Origin: an uncultured Burkholderiaceae bacterium
Lineage (GTDB): Bacteria; Pseudomonadota; Gammaproteobacteria; Burkholderiales; Burkholderiaceae_B
Length of the DNA stretch: 64,000 bases
Reading direction: 5' to 3'
Assembly (NCBI GenBank): GCA_937888805.1
Contig: CALBEY010000038.1
Span: 1-64,000, forward strand
This document shows positions 48,160 through 58,678 of this stretch, piece by piece (the stretch's first letter is position 1; every line of letters starts with the position of its first letter). Under the pieces are notes generated by a model, which saw only the letters and a list, made by a program, of their open reading frames with translations, was not told the origin of the DNA and searched no databases. A program made the position numbers and the translations under genes.

Positions 48160-48835
48160 GAGTCAGAACCTAAAGTCTTCAACTGCTATTGAGCAGACAC
48201 CCCAAATTATGTCAGAGATGGTGCTAGCGGCTGAAACGTTAGCCCATGTTGGCCCGGCTGTCAGTGTTTTTGGTAGTGCTCGTCTACCGACCGACTCTCC
48301 TTACTGCTTGCTCAGCCGTGAACTTGGTGCGCGCCTTGCAAAGGCGGGGCTAGCGGTCATCGCAGGCGGTGGCCCTGGCGTTATGGCGGCCGCCAATCGA
48401 GGTGCATTCGAGTCTGGCGGCACCAGTATTGGCTTAAATATTAAGCTGCCATCGGAACAAAAAGACAATCCTTACCAAACCATTGATCTTCAGTTTGAGT
48501 ACTTCTATTCGCGCAAAGCGACCTTTTTCATGCACAGCATGGCCTACATCGCGCTACCCGGTGGGTTTGGTACACTCGATGAGTTGTTTGAAGCGTTAAC
48601 ACTGATTCAAACCGGTAAAGTTCCAGCGGGTCCCGTCATTTTGGTTGGTCGGTCATTTTGGTCTGGGCTAATCAACTGGCTTAACACCGAAGTCCTAAAA
48701 CTTGACATGGTCACCCCTTCACACATGGACTTATTCACCATTGAAGATGATCCCGCCCGAGTGGTCGACATGATCCTAGCCTACAAATACGCTCATTTGG
48801 GCGAGTCTTTGAGGCCAAGTGCTTTACCGCGCTAA
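48158..48835 (+). CDS. LOG-family protein (cytokinin riboside phosphoribohydrolase-like)
   Basis: 225 residues. The family motif PGGFGTLDELFEALTLIQ matches PGGxGTxxE, and VSVFGSARLPTDSPY and AGGGPGVMAAANRGAFESGG are the nucleotide-binding loops. Plant LOG enzymes release free cytokinins; bacterial members hydrolyse nucleoside 5'-monophosphates. It starts at ATG 48158, two bases overlapping the divergent polA start codon, with AAGG 8 nt upstream. An ATG at residue 18 is an alternative. Confidence 0.88.
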   Translation: MSQNLKSSTAIEQTPQIMSEMVLAAETLAHVGPAVSVFGSARLPTDSPYCLLSRELGARLAKAGLAVIAGGGPGVMAAANRGAFESGGTSIGLNIKLPSEQKDNPYQTIDLQFEYFYSRKATFFMHSMAYIALPGGFGTLDELFEALTLIQTGKVPAGPVILVGRSFWSGLINWLNTEVLKLDMVTPSHMDLFTIEDDPARVVDMILAYKYAHLGESLRPSALPR

Positions 48836-48923
48836 ACTCAGAAAGATGCAATATTGATCATTTGGATATCGCAATTCCCCATAATATTGAATAAAAAACA
48901 CAGTCTTTAGATAAGGAACCAAG

Positions 48924-50408
48924 ATGGATCAGGCAATTTTTCCCATTAAGCTTGATGACCCAAGCCTATTGCATCACCAGTCTTACATACAAGGTCAGTG
49001 GGTTGATGCTGATGATGGTTCTCATTTTCAAGTCGATAACCCTGCCAACGGACAAACCATTGCCTATGTGGCCAACAGCGGTCCAGCGGCTACCACACGT
49101 GCCATTAATGCCGCCAACGCGGCATGGCCCCAATGGCGGGCATTGACAGCGAAGGCTCGGGCGGGCATTTTGCGTCGATGGTTTGATTTGATTATTGCCA
49201 ACACGGAAGATTTGGCTCGCATCATGACGACCGAACAGGGCAAACCATTGGCTGAAGCCCGCGGTGAAGTCGCCTACGGTGCTTCGTTTGTCGAATGGTT
49301 TGCCGAACAAGGCAAACGCATCATGGGAGATACCATCGATGCACCAATTGCAAACACAAGGATATTGGTACTTCGAGAGCCCATTGGTGTTTGCGCAGCC
49401 ATTACGCCTTGGAATTTCCCGATTGCCATGATTACCCGCAAGATTGCGCCAGCGCTCGCAGCCGGTTGCACCGTGGTTTTAAAACCTGCTGAACAAACGC
49501 CCCTGTCAGCCCTCGCATTGGCTGAGTTGGCGCAACGCGCAGGCATCCCCGCTGGTGTCATCAACATCATTACGGCTGATAGCGAACAGTCGATTGCGGT
49601 TGGCAAAGTACTTTGCGAAAGCCCGATCGTGCGCAAACTGACCTTTACGGGCTCAACACAGGTTGGTCGTATCCTCATGCAGCAAAGTGCACCGACCATC
49701 AAAAAGCTATCACTTGAACTTGGCGGCAACGCCCCGTTCATTATTTTTGATGATGCTGATATCGATGCCGCCATTGAAGGCGCAATGGCATCAAAATACC
49801 GCAATGCTGGGCAAACGTGTGTTTGTACCAACCGTTTCTACGCTCATGCAAAAATTTATGACCAATTTGCCCAAAAGCTGACTGAAGCTGTTAATGCTCG
49901 ATTAAAAGTGGGCGAAGGTTTTGAGGATGGCATCACCACAGGCCCCCTGATTGATGAGGCCGCAATCAAAAAAGTACAAGAGCACATTGACGATGCACAA
50001 GCCAAAGGCGCCAAGATTCTAACCGGGGGAAAAGCGCACGCTCGCGGTGGGCGCTTCTTTGAGCCAACCGTGATGACCCATGTATCGAGCGACATGCTTT
50101 GCATGCGCGAAGAGACCTTTGGACCACTTGCCCCCATTGTGAAGTTTGACGACGATGCACAAGTCATCGAACAAGCCAACAACACCGAGTTTGGCTTGGC
50201 GGCTTATTTTTATAGTCGAGATATTGGACGGATTTTCCGGACAGCAGAGGCGCTCGAATACGGCATTATCGGTGTTAATGCTGGCATCATTTCAAGCGAA
50301 GTGGGGCCTTTCGGCGGCGTGAAGCAATCGGGACTTGGCCGCGAAGGCTCGGTCTACGGGATGGATGACTTTCTAGAAATGAAGTATGTCTGTTTAGGCG
50401 GCATCTAA
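48924..50408 (+). CDS. gabD: Succinate-semialdehyde dehydrogenase
   Basis: Aldehyde dehydrogenase family, 494 residues. The general base is in LELGGNAPF, and the catalytic cysteine is in NAGQTCVCTNRFY. FTGSTQVGRILM and VGPFGGVKQSGLGREGS are typical of GabD. It oxidises succinate semialdehyde to succinate with NAD(P). A purine-rich AAGGAAC precedes the ATG. No gabT is next to it. Other aldehydes are possible, but the similarity to GabD is strong. Confidence 0.9.
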   Translation: MDQAIFPIKLDDPSLLHHQSYIQGQWVDADDGSHFQVDNPANGQTIAYVANSGPAATTRAINAANAAWPQWRALTAKARAGILRRWFDLIIANTEDLARIMTTEQGKPLAEARGEVAYGASFVEWFAEQGKRIMGDTIDAPIANTRILVLREPIGVCAAITPWNFPIAMITRKIAPALAAGCTVVLKPAEQTPLSALALAELAQRAGIPAGVINIITADSEQSIAVGKVLCESPIVRKLTFTGSTQVGRILMQQSAPTIKKLSLELGGNAPFIIFDDADIDAAIEGAMASKYRNAGQTCVCTNRFYAHAKIYDQFAQKLTEAVNARLKVGEGFEDGITTGPLIDEAAIKKVQEHIDDAQAKGAKILTGGKAHARGGRFFEPTVMTHVSSDMLCMREETFGPLAPIVKFDDDAQVIEQANNTEFGLAAYFYSRDIGRIFRTAEALEYGIIGVNAGIISSEVGPFGGVKQSGLGREGSVYGMDDFLEMKYVCLGGI

Positions 50409-50413
50409 AGCGC

Positions 50414-50446
50414 AAAAAAAAAGGCTTAGCAACGTGTTGCTAAGCC
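50414..50446 (-). terminator. Terminator after typA (also beyond gabD)
   Basis: Perfect 11-bp arms (GGCTTAGCAAC and GTTGCTAAGCC) with a 2-nt GT centre, followed on the minus strand by nine T. It ends the leftward typA transcript. On the plus strand there is no T run, so gabD would not use it as a classic terminator. Confidence 0.88.
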
Positions 50447-50454
50447 TAAACAGA

Positions 50455-50482
50455 CCGGTTGCATCACACTTGATGCAACCGG
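50455..50482. repeat. Second perfect hairpin between gabD and typA
   Basis: Perfect 12-bp arms (CCGGTTGCATCA and TGATGCAACCGG) around CACT, 8 nt from the first hairpin. No T run follows on either strand. Two stable stems in series between convergent genes are more than one terminator needs. Confidence 0.75.
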
Positions 50483-50508
50483 AAACAGCGATTTGACGTA
50501 TTCAACGT

Positions 50509-52323
50509 TTACTCGCGAGACATACGCCGACGCTCATGCTCTTGCAAATAGCGCTTACGCAATCGGATCGATTGTGGCGTCACTTCGACCAACTCATCTT
50601 CGTCGATGAACTCAACCGCATACTCTAGCGTCATCTTAATGGGTGTCACCAGGTCAATGTGCTCGTCTTTACCCGATGAGCGCACGTTGGTTAGCTTCTT
50701 CTCACGGATGGGGTTAACAACCAAGTCATTATCACGCGAGTGGATGCCAATCACCATGCCCTCGTACAGTGGCTCACCAGGACCCACAAACATACGACCA
50801 CGCTCCTGTAACTTCCAAAGCGCATAGGCCACAGCGTCTCCGTTGTCTTGGCTGATCAACACACCATTACGGCGCTCGCCGATTGAGCCTTCCCGGACAG
50901 GTCCGTAGCTATCAAAAATGTGACTCATCAAACCAGTGCCGCGCGTCATGGTCAAAAACTCACCCTGGAACCCAATCAGCCCGCGGGCTGGAATGCGGTA
51001 CTCGAGCCGTGTCCGGCCACGCCCATCAGCCTGCATGTCTTGCAAGTCACCTTTTCGACGGCCAAGCTCTTCCATCACCCCACCTTGGTGAGCATCTTCA
51101 ACGTCACAAGTTAACAATTCAAATGGTTCGCACTTCTGACCATCAATTTCTTTGTAAACCACTCGCGGTCTTGAAACGGCAAGCTCAAAACCCTCGCGTC
51201 TCATGTTTTCAAGCAAAATCGTCAGGTGTAATTCACCACGGCCAGCGACTTCAAACACAGTATCGTCATCCGTTTCGCGAACCCGTAAAGCAACGTTGGC
51301 CTTGAGTTCACGGTCTAGACGATCTCTGATTTGGCGACTCGTGACATACTTACCCTCACGACCGGCCAAAGGCGACGTGTTCACCATGAAGTTCATGGTG
51401 AGCGTCGGCTCATCAATTCTTAACATGGGTAGTGGATCAGGATGACCAGGCTCCATCAATGTGCAACCAATGCCGATGTCCTCAATCCCGTTAATTAATA
51501 CAATATCGCCGGCTTGCGCCTCTTCGACAATAACGCGCTCAAGGCCTTGAAACTTAGAGACTTGGTTAATACGACCCTTGGCGATTGGGGTGTCAGGGCC
51601 AAATTGAAAAGCGACTTCCATGCCGGCACGCACACGACCACGGTTGATACGTCCAACGCCGATTTTGCCGACATAGCTGCTGTAATCCAGTGAAATAATC
51701 TGGAACTGCAAAGGCGCATCTGGGTCATCTTTACGCTGCGGCACTTGATTCAGAATCGCTTCGAACAACGTGCGCATATCGCCGTCCCGCACGGAAGGGT
51801 CTAGACCAGAATAGCCGTCTAGGCCTGAGGCATAGACGACGGGGAAGTCCAACTGTTCTTCAGTTGCCCCTAACTTGTCGAATAGATCGAAAGTGGCATT
51901 GACAACATAATCAGGACGAGCCCCAGGACGATCAATTTTATTCACGACAACGATCGGCTTCAATCCCAAAGCCAAAGCTTTGCGTGTCACAAAACGTGTC
52001 TGAGGCATGGGACCCTCAACGGCATCAACGAGCAGCAAAACCCCGTCAACCATCGAAAGCACACGCTCAACCTCACCGCCGAAATCAGCGTGGCCAGGCG
52101 TATCAACAATATTAATGTGGGTGCCTTCGTATTGCACCGAACAGTTTTTAGCGAGAATCGTAATGCCTCTTTCTCGTTCGAGGTCGTTAGAGTCCATGAC
52201 TCTTTCGCTTAATTGCTGGTTGTCACGGAACGTGCCGGACTGACGCAATAGCTGGTCGACCAACGTTGTTTTTCCGTGGTCAACGTGAGCGATGATGGCA
52301 ACATTACGCAGGGCGCGTGACAT
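50509..52323 (-). CDS. typA: Ribosome-binding GTPase TypA/BipA
   Basis: 604 residues. G1 [11 protein letters not shown]3 [14 protein letters not shown] and G4 [11 protein letters not shown]-like domains and the BipA-specific C-terminal region follow. It binds the 70S ribosome and helps 50S assembly and stress adaptation. It follows truB by 21 nt at the end of the leftward translation operon and has the terminator at 50414-50446. Confidence 0.97.
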   Translation of the reverse strand: MSRALRNVAIIAHVDHGKTTLVDQLLRQSGTFRDNQQLSERVMDSNDLERERGITILAKNCSVQYEGTHINIVDTPGHADFGGEVERVLSMVDGVLLLVDAVEGPMPQTRFVTRKALALGLKPIVVVNKIDRPGARPDYVVNATFDLFDKLGATEEQLDFPVVYASGLDGYSGLDPSVRDGDMRTLFEAILNQVPQRKDDPDAPLQFQIISLDYSSYVGKIGVGRINRGRVRAGMEVAFQFGPDTPIAKGRINQVSKFQGLERVIVEEAQAGDIVLINGIEDIGIGCTLMEPGHPDPLPMLRIDEPTLTMNFMVNTSPLAGREGKYVTSRQIRDRLDRELKANVALRVRETDDDTVFEVAGRGELHLTILLENMRREGFELAVSRPRVVYKEIDGQKCEPFELLTCDVEDAHQGGVMEELGRRKGDLQDMQADGRGRTRLEYRIPARGLIGFQGEFLTMTRGTGLMSHIFDSYGPVREGSIGERRNGVLISQDNGDAVAYALWKLQERGRMFVGPGEPLYEGMVIGIHSRDNDLVVNPIREKKLTNVRSSGKDEHIDLVTPIKMTLEYAVEFIDEDELVEVTPQSIRLRKRYLQEHERRRMSRE

Positions 52324-52344
52324 GAATATTTCCTCTTAAATAAA

Positions 52345-53112
52345 CTACAGCTGAGACGGCTCGATTGCCGACCCTTTGATAAATATTTGAGCCAGCGCCT
52401 CTGGCAACTCACTGAGCGGCCTAACGGCCGTTACAGGGGATGCCAGCTCGGTGATTTGCTCAAGCGTGAAAGCATCTTTAATATCGAAGCTACCCACCCT
52501 ATCGCGCCGAAGTGCCACCAAATGGGCACCCACACCCAGAGCGCGTCCGATATCTTGCGCCAAAGTACGAATATAAGTACCTTTACTGCAACTCACCTTG
52601 ATCGACGCTGTTCGCCCTTCACAAGACAATACGTCTATTGCGTGAATCGTGACTGTTCTAGGCGGCCGTTCTATCAATATGCCTTCACGAGCATAGGCAT
52701 AAAGTGGTCGGCCTTTGTGTTTCAGTGCTGAGGTCATCGGCGGCACTTGCTCAATGACACCCCTGAAGTTTGGCAACACAGCCTCAATTGCCTTTTGACT
52801 CAAGCCCTCAAATGACGTGTCAGCCCGCGACACCACCTCACCAGTCAAATCACCAGAATCCGTTTCCACACCAAACAGCAATGTTGCTGTGTAGGTTTTA
52901 TCGGCTTCTAACAGATAACCCGCAATCTTCGTTGCCCGCCCAAAGCAACAAATCAATAGTCCGGTCGCAAAAGGATCTAGCGTACCGGTATGACCCGCTT
53001 TTTGCGCATCCATCAGCCTCTTGGCTCGCTGCAATGCATGATTGCTTGATAAATCAATGGGCTTATCAAGCAAAAGCCAACCATCAATCACTTGCCCGCG
53101 ACGCTTTCTCAT
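52345..53112 (-). CDS. truB: tRNA pseudouridine-55 synthase TruB
   Basis: Makes pseudouridine 55 in the T-loop of tRNAs. 255 residues. The catalytic aspartate D46 is in GHTGTLDPFATG, and WLLLDKP near residue 12 is the family start (usually WLLLDKPxGxTSN; here SS replaces TS). It sits between rbfA and typA as in related genomes. Confidence 0.95.
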   Translation of the reverse strand: MRKRRGQVIDGWLLLDKPIDLSSNHALQRAKRLMDAQKAGHTGTLDPFATGLLICCFGRATKIAGYLLEADKTYTATLLFGVETDSGDLTGEVVSRADTSFEGLSQKAIEAVLPNFRGVIEQVPPMTSALKHKGRPLYAYAREGILIERPPRTVTIHAIDVLSCEGRTASIKVSCSKGTYIRTLAQDIGRALGVGAHLVALRRDRVGSFDIKDAFTLEQITELASPVTAVRPLSELPEALAQIFIKGSAIEPSQL

Positions 53113-53148
53113 CTAAAACTCTTTATCCAGCTCAAACCGCAACTACCT

Positions 53149-53553
53149 TTAAAGGTTACCGTCTCGGTCAGCATCAGAATCAACGTGTGCCTCATCCGAA
53201 GCAATGGCTTTGTCAATCAATTGAGACATGGCAATGCCTCTTTCGAGCTGAGGATCATGAAAAAAACGCAATGTAGGCACTGTATGGATATGAAACATTT
53301 TAAACAGTTGGGCATGCAGCCAACCTGCTTTTTCATTTAATAGGCTCTGGGCGGCATCAGGCTCACCAGCCAAAACCGTAAAAAAGACCTTGGCATGTGC
53401 ATAATCGGTCGACAACTCTACGCCCGAGAGCGTGATTAAGCCGACACGCGAAGGGTCAATTTCTTTCTGGATCAGGACTGCGAGATCTTTTTGTATCTGA
53501 TCGGCAAGCCGAATGTTACGACCACCGGCCACTTTTTGCTTATGGCGTGACAT
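53149..53553 (-). CDS. rbfA: Ribosome-binding factor A
   Basis: 134 residues with the KH-like fold: [20 protein letters not shown], then [17 protein letters not shown], and a C-terminal [16 protein letters not shown]. It binds the 30S precursor near helix 1 of 16S rRNA. It lies 11 nt after infB. The last residues ([10 protein letters not shown]) form an acidic tail. Confidence 0.95.
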   Translation of the reverse strand: MSRHKQKVAGGRNIRLADQIQKDLAVLIQKEIDPSRVGLITLSGVELSTDYAHAKVFFTVLAGEPDAAQSLLNEKAGWLHAQLFKMFHIHTVPTLRFFHDPQLERGIAMSQLIDKAIASDEAHVDSDADRDGNL

Positions 53554-53564
53554 TCGGGCTATTC

Positions 53565-56471
53565 CTAGAGTGATCGAGCAACTTCGCGAATTTCAAATAT
53601 CTCAAGCTGATCGCCTACCTTGAGGTCGTTGTTGCCTTTTAAAGTGACACCACAGTCAAAACCAGACTTCACTTCTTTGACGTCATCTTTGAAACGACGT
53701 AAAGAATCTAGCCATCCAGTCCACTGAACCACGTTGTCTCTTAACAACCTGACTTGCGAGTCTTTCTTAACTAGACCGTCGGTCACCATGCAACCAGCCA
53801 CCGTGCCAATCTTCGAGATGGTATAAACCTCGCGCACCTCGACCATGCCAATCACTTCTTCGCGCTTCTCAGGCGACAACATGCCCGACATGGCTGCTTT
53901 AACCTCGTCGACCGCATCATAAATGATGTTGTAGTAGCGGACGTCAACGCCGTTAGACTCTGCCAACTTCTTGGCACTGGTCTCTGATCGCACGTTAAAC
54001 CCGATAATGACGGCACCTGCTGCAATGGCTAGGTTCACATCGCTTTCAGAAATACCACCGACGGCAGCATGTACCACTTGAACTTTGATCTCGGGCGTCG
54101 AGAGCTTGACCAACGCATTAACCAACGCTTCTTGTGAACCCTGCACATCGGTTTTCACAATCAATGCAAGGGTTTGTAGGCCTTCGGCGGTTGGTTCAAA
54201 CATCGACTCCAACTTAGCGGCCTGTTGTTTGGCCAACTTAACATCGCGGAACTTGCCTTGCCTAAACAGTGCAATTTCACGAGCTTTACGCTCATCAACC
54301 AACACCATCAGCTCATCACCAGCCGCTGGCACCTCGGTCAAACCTTGGATTTCGACGGGAATAGAAGGGCCTGCCGATTGAATGGATTTGCCGTTTTCGT
54401 CAAGCATCGCACGGACTCGGCCGTAACTGGCGCCAGCTAGCACCACATCACCGCGATTCAAGGTACCAGACTGAACCAAGACCGTTGCCACAGGACCTCG
54501 ACCTTTATCCAACCGCGCTTCAATGACAATGCCTTTGGCAGCAGACTCAATCGGCGCTTTCAGTTCTAGGATTTCAGCCTGGAGTAAGACGTTCTCAAGC
54601 AACTCATCGATGCCCTGACCTGTCTTTGCCGAAACGGCCACAAACGGAACATCCCCGCCGTAATCCTCAGGAACGACCTGTTCGACGACCAGCTCTTGCT
54701 TGACTCGGTCAGCGTTGGCATCGGGCTTATCTATTTTATTAATAGCAACGACGAGCGGCACACCCGCCGCGCGGGCATGGTGAATCGCTTCTTTGGTTTG
54801 CGGCATGACACCATCGTCAGCGGCCACCACCAAAATCACAATATCGGTTGCTTTGGCACCGCGCGCGCGCATCGCCGTAAAGGCCGCGTGACCCGGCGTG
54901 TCCAGGAAGGTCACCATACCGCGCTCTGTTGTGACATGATAAGCACCAATGTGCTGCGTAATCCCACCAGCTTCACCTGACGCCACTTTTGCGCGACGGA
55001 TGTGGTCCAGTAGCGATGTCTTGCCGTGATCAACGTGTCCCATAACAGTCACAACGGGTGCTCGCGGCTTGCTTTCGACCTCAGCAAGAGGCGCTTGCTC
55101 TAGGAAGGCCTCGGGATCATCTAACTTCGCAGCAACGGCAGTGTGGCCCAGTTCCTCAACCATAATCATGGCCGTCTCTTGATCCAAAACCTGATTGATT
55201 GTGACCATTTGACCGAGCTTCATCAAGTGTTTGATCACTTCAGCGGCTTTGATTGACATCTTGTGCGCCAGATCAGCAACCGTAATCGTTTCAGGCACAT
55301 GCACTTCACGTGCTACAAATTCAACTGGCGCTGCCTCTTGCTGCGGCACAGCGTTCTGACCACGTCCACGTCGTCCCGAGCTACGCCCAGTTTTGCCAGC
55401 ACGCCAGCCGTCACGTAAGGCCGGCGCTGTTGATTTACCCGCTGGTTTTTTGCGCGAAGCATCATCTGACCATGTCGATGACACTTCACCGGCTTTGATG
55501 GTTTTCTTCCCGCCTTCAGAAGCCTTCTTATCTGCGAGTTTACCGGCTGCTGGCTTATGCAAGGTGCCTTTTAGAGCAGCTGGATCTGGTTCGGCTTCAG
55601 CGTGCAACACTTTTTTGGGTCGACTCAACATATTCCTGAGTGCCGCTGCCTCTAGTTCAGCACGCTCACGAGCCGCCTCTCGCCCGGGTACAACTGGTTC
55701 TGACGCCACGGTTTTTTGTCGCGCAACCTTACGCCCACCCGAGACCGACTTAGCGGCAGCTGGCTCAGTGGCCACTGGCCCGTCGATTGCCACAGGCGCC
55801 TGAGCGGATTCATCTATTGGGGCAGGCTGCTCACCGGCAACTTCTGATGGTGTGGTCGTTTTGTCCTTCTGCTTTTTACTGATCGGCTCAGCCGTTGACG
55901 ATGCCGAACTTTCTTGCTGCTCGGACTTTTCGGCAACAGCCTCAGCCACGTCCACGGCAACAGGCTCTACGGCTTTCCCCGAATCGATGGGCGGGTTAAC
56001 TGACGCTTCTACTTGCTGAACATTCGGTGCGACCGTTGTGTCAGTCGCATTAATGTCAACGGTGGTTGCTGACGACTGGTTTGCAACCGTCTCTTGGTTG
56101 AGCGTTTGATGCGTGGCATCAACCAAATCGTTAGGATTAGACGCATCAGACCCGACCTCTGAATTCTCAGTTGCCAAATCGCGTTTCACAAAAACACGTT
56201 TTTTCCTAACTTCGACCTGAATCGTTCGTGAACGGCCCGCACCATCGGCTTGCCTAATTTCCGAGGTTTGACGACGTGTCAGCGTGATTTTTTTTCCCTC
56301 GGTGGCCCCATGGGAGCGCCTCAAGGACTCTAGCAGCTTTGACTTGTCAGCTTCTGACAGCTCATCGGCCGCAGTGTTAATGGCCACACCCGCTGCACGT
56401 AACTGCTCTAACAGCACTTCAGCTGGCATTTTCAGTTCGCTAGCAAACTGGGCGACGGTATTACTGGACAT
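53565..56471 (-). CDS. infB: Translation initiation factor IF-2
   Basis: 968 residues from ATG 56471 ([20 protein letters not shown]). An N-terminal IF2N domain is followed by a long Ala/Glu/Lys-rich linker (about residues 60-420) and a second IF2N-like segment. The GTPase carries [21 protein letters not shown] and NKIDKPDA. It places fMet-tRNA on the 30S subunit; the initiator tRNA gene is about 5 kb away. A start 39 nt upstream also opens the frame, but homologues begin at MxSNxVAQFA. Confidence 0.97.
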   Translation of the reverse strand: MSSNTVAQFASELKMPAEVLLEQLRAAGVAINTAADELSEADKSKLLESLRRSHGATEGKKITLTRRQTSEIRQADGAGRSRTIQVEVRKKRVFVKRDLATENSEVGSDASNPNDLVDATHQTLNQETVANQSSATTVDINATDTTVAPNVQQVEASVNPPIDSGKAVEPVAVDVAEAVAEKSEQQESSASSTAEPISKKQKDKTTTPSEVAGEQPAPIDESAQAPVAIDGPVATEPAAAKSVSGGRKVARQKTVASEPVVPGREAARERAELEAAALRNMLSRPKKVLHAEAEPDPAALKGTLHKPAAGKLADKKASEGGKKTIKAGEVSSTWSDDASRKKPAGKSTAPALRDGWRAGKTGRSSGRRGRGQNAVPQQEAAPVEFVAREVHVPETITVADLAHKMSIKAAEVIKHLMKLGQMVTINQVLDQETAMIMVEELGHTAVAAKLDDPEAFLEQAPLAEVESKPRAPVVTVMGHVDHGKTSLLDHIRRAKVASGEAGGITQHIGAYHVTTERGMVTFLDTPGHAAFTAMRARGAKATDIVILVVAADDGVMPQTKEAIHHARAAGVPLVVAINKIDKPDANADRVKQELVVEQVVPEDYGGDVPFVAVSAKTGQGIDELLENVLLQAEILELKAPIESAAKGIVIEARLDKGRGPVATVLVQSGTLNRGDVVLAGASYGRVRAMLDENGKSIQSAGPSIPVEIQGLTEVPAAGDELMVLVDERKAREIALFRQGKFRDVKLAKQQAAKLESMFEPTAEGLQTLALIVKTDVQGSQEALVNALVKLSTPEIKVQVVHAAVGGISESDVNLAIAAGAVIIGFNVRSETSAKKLAESNGVDVRYYNIIYDAVDEVKAAMSGMLSPEKREEVIGMVEVREVYTISKIGTVAGCMVTDGLVKKDSQVRLLRDNVVQWTGWLDSLRRFKDDVKEVKSGFDCGVTLKGNNDLKVGDQLEIFEIREVARSL

Positions 56472-56547
56472 TAGACTCTCTCTTACCTTAGCAGCGGGGT
56501 CCCGTATCAACTAGACATGGAACACCCTCAATTGCTGCTTTTTTCTT

Positions 56548-58029
56548 TTATTGCTCATCTTCGAACCAGCGGGCTCTGGCTGCCATGATGAACGCCGCTG
56601 CCTGCTCTGCATCGATACCAGCGATTTCAGCCAGTTCATCGGTAGCCAGATCAGCCAGGTCATCTTGTGTGTTAATGCTGTGCTCACTCAGTACAGCCAC
56701 TAATTCCGGGGAAATCCCCTCGATATGCAAAAGATCTTGAGCAGACTCAACACGCTCTTCTTGAACAATCGCCTCAGTCAATAAGGCATTGCGTGCGCGA
56801 TTTCTAAGTTCATTGATCGTGTCCTCGTCAAATGCTTCAATCTCTTGAAGTTCGGCGATGGGCACATAAGCAATTTCTTCAAGACCCGTAAATCCCTCAT
56901 CAATCAGAATGTCTGCCACTTCTTCGTCAACATCAAGCTTGTTAACAAATGTCAGACGCAAAGCTGTTCTTTCCAGATCCTGACGGCTCTGGCTCTCTTC
57001 AGGCGTCATGATGTTAATTTGCCAACCCGTTAAATCCGATGCCAACCGCACGTTTTGGCCACGTGAACCAATGGCCTTTGGCAAATTCTCTTCATCGACC
57101 ACAACGTCCATGGCATGACGATCTTCATCCACAACAATAGACTCGATATTTGCAGGTGCTAGCGCGCCAATAACAAACTGAGCGGGGTCCTCTGACCAAA
57201 GCACAATATCAACCTGCTCGCCGCCGAGCTCGTTGCGAACCGCTGTCACGCGCGAACCACGCATGCCCACACAAGTACCGATTGGATCGATGCGAGAGTC
57301 ATATGCAACAACAGCAATTTTGGCGCGTACGCCTGGGTCACGCGCAGCGCCTTTGATTTCTAAAAGACCTTGCTCAATCTCAGGCACTTCATTTTCAAAT
57401 AATTCCTTGATAAATTCCGGTGATGTCCGTGACAGGATCACTTGCTGACCACGTGCGGCACGGTCAATGCGTAGCACCCAAGAGCGGATGCGATCGCCAA
57501 CACGTAGGTTTTCTTTCGGAATCATTTCACTGCGAGGCAGCCGGGCTTCAACTTTGCCAGTCTCGATAATGACATCGCCCTTATCCATGCGCTTAATGGT
57601 CCCGGAAATGATTGATTCACCACGCTCTAAGAAGTCACTCAGAACCTGCTCTCGCTCGGCATCACGGATTCGCTGCAAGATCGCCTGTTTGGCAGCTTGC
57701 GCACCGATTCGACCAAATTCGACAGGCTCCAAGGGCTCTTCTATAAACTCACCCGCTTGAATATCCGGAAAACTATCTTGAGCATCGGAAAGCATTTCCT
57801 CGCGGTCTGGCTCTTGCAGGCCAGCTTCGTCAGGCACGACCAACCAACGCCTGAAACCCTCATGCTCGCCCGACATTCTATCCACGCTCACGCGGATGTC
57901 CGCATCTTCTACGAATCGCTTTTTCATGGCAGAAGCAAGTGCCCCTTCCAGCGCATCGAAGACAACTTCACGGCCCACGTTTTTTTCGCGCGCCAGTGCA
58001 TCAACCAATAATAATATTTCGCGACTCAT
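56548..58029 (-). CDS. nusA: Transcription termination/antitermination factor NusA
   Basis: 493 residues. An N-terminal RNA-polymerase-binding domain ([21 protein letters not shown]) is followed by S1 ([20 protein letters not shown]), two KH domains ([19 protein letters not shown] and [18 protein letters not shown]) and two C-terminal acidic repeats. It starts in an ATGA overlap with the rimP stop. As in E. coli, NusA may control its own operon, here through the terminator in front of rimP. Confidence 0.97.
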   Translation of the reverse strand: MSREILLLVDALAREKNVGREVVFDALEGALASAMKKRFVEDADIRVSVDRMSGEHEGFRRWLVVPDEAGLQEPDREEMLSDAQDSFPDIQAGEFIEEPLEPVEFGRIGAQAAKQAILQRIRDAEREQVLSDFLERGESIISGTIKRMDKGDVIIETGKVEARLPRSEMIPKENLRVGDRIRSWVLRIDRAARGQQVILSRTSPEFIKELFENEVPEIEQGLLEIKGAARDPGVRAKIAVVAYDSRIDPIGTCVGMRGSRVTAVRNELGGEQVDIVLWSEDPAQFVIGALAPANIESIVVDEDRHAMDVVVDEENLPKAIGSRGQNVRLASDLTGWQINIMTPEESQSRQDLERTALRLTFVNKLDVDEEVADILIDEGFTGLEEIAYVPIAELQEIEAFDEDTINELRNRARNALLTEAIVQEERVESAQDLLHIEGISPELVAVLSEHSINTQDDLADLATDELAEIAGIDAEQAAAFIMAARARWFEDEQ

Positions 58030-58511
58030 CGCTTCCTACCCTTAAAATCTAGTAGCGGATCCAGTTTCGCCCGATCAACATCCGATATTGAGAATGTGAT
58101 ACGACGAACATCACCTTTTTTCACTTGATGCTCCAAATCGAATAAAACCGTGCCACCTGGTTCTTGGCGTTCGGCAGCAATTTGGAGAACCCCTTTGAAA
58201 ACTTTTTGGTCGTCAACAGCTTCGCGCAACTTTAACTCTATTCGTTCACCCAGAAATCGCTGAAAATCTTGCTCGGTACGCAGCGGTCGATCAACGCCTG
58301 GCGATCCGACCTCAAGTCGACGGTAGTCTATGCCCTCGACCTCGTAAACCCGTGAAAGCTGTCTGGACACATCTTCACAATGCTCAATGGTGACTCCGGT
58401 GTCACAATCAATCGTGATACGCAATAGCCCCATTGGCGCACGATCAACGCTCACCAATTCCAGCCCCATGCCGGCCAACGCCTGGCGTGTAATGTCGACT
58501 AAGTCTTTCAT
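58026..58511 (-). CDS. rimP: Ribosome maturation factor RimP
   Basis: 161 residues. [22 protein letters not shown] and [21 protein letters not shown] are typical. It acts in 30S assembly. A terminator hairpin with a nine-base T run ends 6 nt before the ATG, and the only ribosome-site match, GAAGG, is one base from it, which is oddly close. No other in-frame start upstream fits; an ATG at residue 15 would remove conserved sequence. Confidence 0.94.
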   Translation of the reverse strand: MKDLVDITRQALAGMGLELVSVDRAPMGLLRITIDCDTGVTIEHCEDVSRQLSRVYEVEGIDYRRLEVGSPGVDRPLRTEQDFQRFLGERIELKLREAVDDQKVFKGVLQIAAERQEPGGTVLFDLEHQVKKGDVRRITFSISDVDRAKLDPLLDFKGRKR

Positions 58512-58517
58512 ACCTTC

Positions 58518-58543
58518 AAAAAAAAAGGGCTGATGAACAGCCC
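58518..58543 (-). terminator. Terminator/attenuator abutting the rimP start
   Basis: A perfect 6-bp stem (GGGCTG/CAGCCC, arms 58538-58543 and 58527-58532, loop ttcat on the minus strand) followed by nine T. It ends 6 nt before the rimP ATG. It ends transcripts from rluB, but any rimP transcript starting upstream would also pass through it, so it could be an attenuator of rimP-nusA-infB. Confidence 0.8.
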
Positions 58544-58678
58544 ATTTTTAAACGGCTACTAGATCAGAGCGGTGTCACTTTAAATACGAATAACGACACC
58601 TACACAGACTAGCATTCAAGCCCGATACTTTAACACGCTTTGGTATTGTAAAGCCATCTATTAATCGTCGGCGCTTGC

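Noticed and set aside
49274-49831. Minus-strand open frame of 185 codons inside gabD
   Set aside because: Antisense shadow of gabD with no recognisable domain; its length follows from codon bias on the other strand.
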